Shown piece by piece: positions 23,123 to 24,796 of a stretch of 24,796 nt of DNA (positions are counted from its first letter, which is position 1; every line of letters begins with the position of its first letter). The stretch lies in contig CAYYJM010000067.1 in the NCBI GenBank assembly GCA_964471755.1, positions 1 to 24,796 on the forward strand, in the 5' to 3' direction. The notes beneath the pieces are model-generated. The model had not been told where the DNA came from. It saw only the letters and a program-made list of their open reading frames with translations, and did not search any database. A program made the translations under genes and the position numbers. Source of the DNA: CAYYJM01 sp964471755. Lineage in GTDB: Bacteria; Planctomycetota; Planctomycetia; Gemmatales; Gemmataceae.

Positions 23123-24796
23123 TCATTCCCGCGACAGCGTTTCATCCAGATTCAGCACCAGCAAACCCAACGCCGTCCACGCGGCATGCTCCGTTGGGTT
23201 TAGCTTCTCGTTCCGCTTCGATTCGCCGACGGCCAGCAACTTCTTCGCGGCGTCGGCGTCGGCGTAGTCCTGCCGTAAGCGATCCAGCGCTGAGAGCAGA
23301 ATCGGCCGTTCCGCCGGCGTTGGTTTGCGTCCCAGAACTCGTTGATACAACACGTCCAATCGCGCCGAATCGTCCGTCATCGCGCTCGTCAGAACCCGCT
23401 CGGCCAGGACGCGAGCGGCCTCGACATAGGTCACGTCGTTCAGCGTCGTCAATGCGTGCAGCGGCGTATTCGTTCGACTCTGCTTGACGGTGCAGACCGC
23501 CCGGCCGGCCACGTCGAAGAACAGCGTCGGGCCAACGATGCGCCGCCAGAACGTGTAGACGCTTCGGCGATACAGGGCGTCGCCGTGATCCTGAACGTAC
23601 TTCTTGGTGCCGAACGTCGCTTCCTCCCAGATGCCGGCCGGCTGATAGGGCCTGACCGGTGGTCCGCCCGCGATCGGCACCAGCAGCCCGCTCGCCGCCA
23701 GGGCCTGATCGCGCAGCAGCCACGACGGCAGGCGGTATCGCGATCCGCGGGCCAGCAACCGATTATCCGGATCACGCTCGTGCAGTTCCGGCGTCACCCG
23801 CGACGACTGACGATACGTCGCACTCGTCACGATCAGCCGAACCAGGTGTTTGACATTCCAGCCGCTCTCGACGAACTCGACGGCGAGCCAGTCGAGCAAC
23901 TCGGGATGCACCGGCCGTTCGCCCTGGATACCAAAATCCCCGACCGTCTTGACCAGGCCAACGCCGAAGAACTGCTGCCAGAGACGGTTCACTGTCACCC
24001 GCGCCATCAGCGGATGTCGGGGCGATGTCAGCCACTTCGCCAGGCCAAGGCGATTGCGCGGGAACTCGGCCGGCATCGGCGGCAGGGCGGCCGGCGTCCC
24101 GAACTCGACCTTCGCGGCCGGCTGATTGTACAGTCCCTTCGTCAGGATGAACGTCTCGCGCTGCTTTGGCTGATCCTCCATGACCATGACGCGCGCGACG
24201 CGCTTGTGCTTCTCGTCCGACGGATCAGGCATCTCGATCACCGGCTTTGTCTGCGGATCGCGGCCGCCTCCGGTCACCGGCGTCTGATTGAAGAACGCGA
24301 ACAGTTGGTAGTACTCACGCTGGGCGATGGGGTCGAATTTGTGATCGTGGCAGCGGCAGCAGTTGAACGTCAGGCCCATCCAGACGGTGCCGATNNNNNN
24401 NNNNTGACATAATCGATGCGGTTCTCCTCGGCAATCCGACCGCCCTCGCCGTTGATCGGATGGTTGCGCAGGAAGCCGGTCGCCAGCTTCTGCTCGCGCG
24501 TCGCGCCGGGCAGCAGATCGCCGGCGAGTTGCCAGATCGTGAACTGGTCGTAGGGCATATTGCGGTTGAAGGCGTCGATGGCCCAGTCCCGCCAGGGCCA
24601 CATGGTCCGTTCCATGTCGCCCTGGTAGCCGTTGGAATCGGCGTACCGTCCCGCCTCCAACCAGTCCCAGACCATCCGCTCGCCGAAGTGCGGACTGGCG
24701 AGCAGACGATCGACGCTCGCTTCGCCCGTGGGCGGCAGGCCGGTCAGGTCGAGCGCGAGGCGGCGGCGCAGCGTGGTCGGGTCGGCCTCCGGCGAC
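23123..24796 (-). CDS. PSD1-type DUF1549/DUF1553 protein, 5' end outside the window, assembly gap inside
   Basis: C-terminal two domains of a large planctomycete-specific secreted protein. The part above the gap reads LALDLTGLPPT, SPHFGERMVWDWLEAGRYAD and NRNMPYDQFTIWQLAGDLLP, all DUF1549 hallmarks, ending ENRIDYV. Below the gap it resumes IGTVWMGLTFNCCRCHDHKF and YYQLFAFFNQ, then DUF1553 with TVNRLWQQFFGVGLVKTVGDFG and FVESGWNVKHLVRLIVTSATY, ending LNLDETLSRE. These proteins often carry an N-terminal cytochrome-like domain and are paired with DUF1501 and sulfatase genes. The two halves are in different frames only because the gap was filled with exactly 10 N. It runs off the right edge. Confidence 0.9.
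   Translation of the reverse strand, partial: VAGGRPDHAAPPPRARPDRPAAHGRSERRSSARQSALRRADGLGLVGGGTVRRFQRLPGRHGTDHVALAGLGHRRLQPQYALRPVHDLATRRRSAARRDARAEAGDRLPAQPSDQRRGRSDCRGEPHRLCXXXXIGTVWMGLTFNCCRCHDHKFDPIAQREYYQLFAFFNQTPVTGGGRDPQTKPVIEMPDPSDEKHKRVARVMVMEDQPKQRETFILTKGLYNQPAAKVEFGTPAALPPMPAEFPRNRLGLAKWLTSPRHPLMARVTVNRLWQQFFGVGLVKTVGDFGIQGERPVHPELLDWLAVEFVESGWNVKHLVRLIVTSATYRQSSRVTPELHERDPDNRLLARGSRYRLPSWLLRDQALAASGLLVPIAGGPPVRPYQPAGIWEEATFGTKKYVQDHGDALYRRSVYTFWRRIVGPTLFFDVAGRAVCTVKQSRTNTPLHALTTLNDVTYVEAARVLAERVLTSAMTDDSARLDVLYQRVLGRKPTPAERPILLSALDRLRQDYADADAAKKLLAVGESKRNEKLNPTEHAAWTALGLLVLNLDETLSRE
24395..24404. other. Assembly gap (10 N)
   Basis: Ten N in a row, the conventional placeholder for an unresolved join. 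It falls inside a conserved DUF1549 motif and shifts the apparent reading frame of the gene crossing it. Confidence 0.97.

Noticed and set aside
23342..24412. 356-codon plus-strand open frame crossing the N run
   Set aside because: Antisense to the DUF1553 domain.
24370..24675. Separate short gene or frameshifted pseudogene at the gap
   Set aside because: Its residues continue the DUF1549 domain; the break is explained by the arbitrary 10-N filler.
1..24796. CRISPR arrays, tRNA/rRNA genes, transposase genes, defence systems
   Set aside because: I looked for regularly spaced repeats, cloverleaf-like genes and the usual enzyme motifs on both strands and saw none.

Overview
The window looks like a chromosomal segment of a high-GC planctomycete, most likely Gemmata-like. 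The evidence is a DUF1549/DUF1553 (PSD1-type) secreted protein at the right edge, a DUF1573 protein, a BlaI/M56 sensor pair, a DUF1559 C-terminal remnant, strong GGAGG ribosome binding sites and frequent GTG/TTG starts. A run of 10 N at 24395-24404 marks an assembly gap.

Left (271-7000, + strand): a surface-polysaccharide operon. A 1114-residue methyltransferase/tandem GT2 glycosyltransferase fusion is followed by a CDP-glucose 4,6-dehydratase (rfbG), a TylCIII-type sugar C-methyltransferase and an RmlD-like reductase, the last three coupled by overlaps or very short spacing. Together they would make and transfer a C-methyl-branched CDP-6-deoxyhexose. The operon ends inside a 235-bp palindromic repeat that supplies the reductase's last 23 codons.

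Middle (7232-15363): a small unknown protein, a DinB-like protein (-), and a secreted DUF1573 protein (+) facing an M56 peptidase (-). The peptidase is transcribed behind a BlaI-type repressor that has a clear promoter and two matching dyads. Next come a putative lipoprotein (-) and a two-gene + operon: a DapA-superfamily lyase/deaminase, perhaps of the hydroxyproline pathway, coupled by ATGA to a DPP-IV-like S9 peptidase.

Right (15376-19850): a 29-bp-arm inverted repeat ends the peptidase operon and supplies the stop of a secreted propeller-like protein. That protein lies downstream of a small HEAT-like gene and a 29-codon linking ORF. Two more small genes (one membrane protein) follow on the - strand, then a cysteine-motif protein (+) and a DUF1579-like/YHS fusion (-), with a terminator between the last two.

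Far right (about 19850-24796): a visibly AT-richer, 1045-residue LamG plus glycosidase-like gene lies between a decapitated DUF1559 gene and the PSD1 gene. This suggests horizontal acquisition with damage at the junction. I found no tRNA, rRNA, CRISPR array or transposase gene. All calls come from reading the sequence; none was tested by database search.
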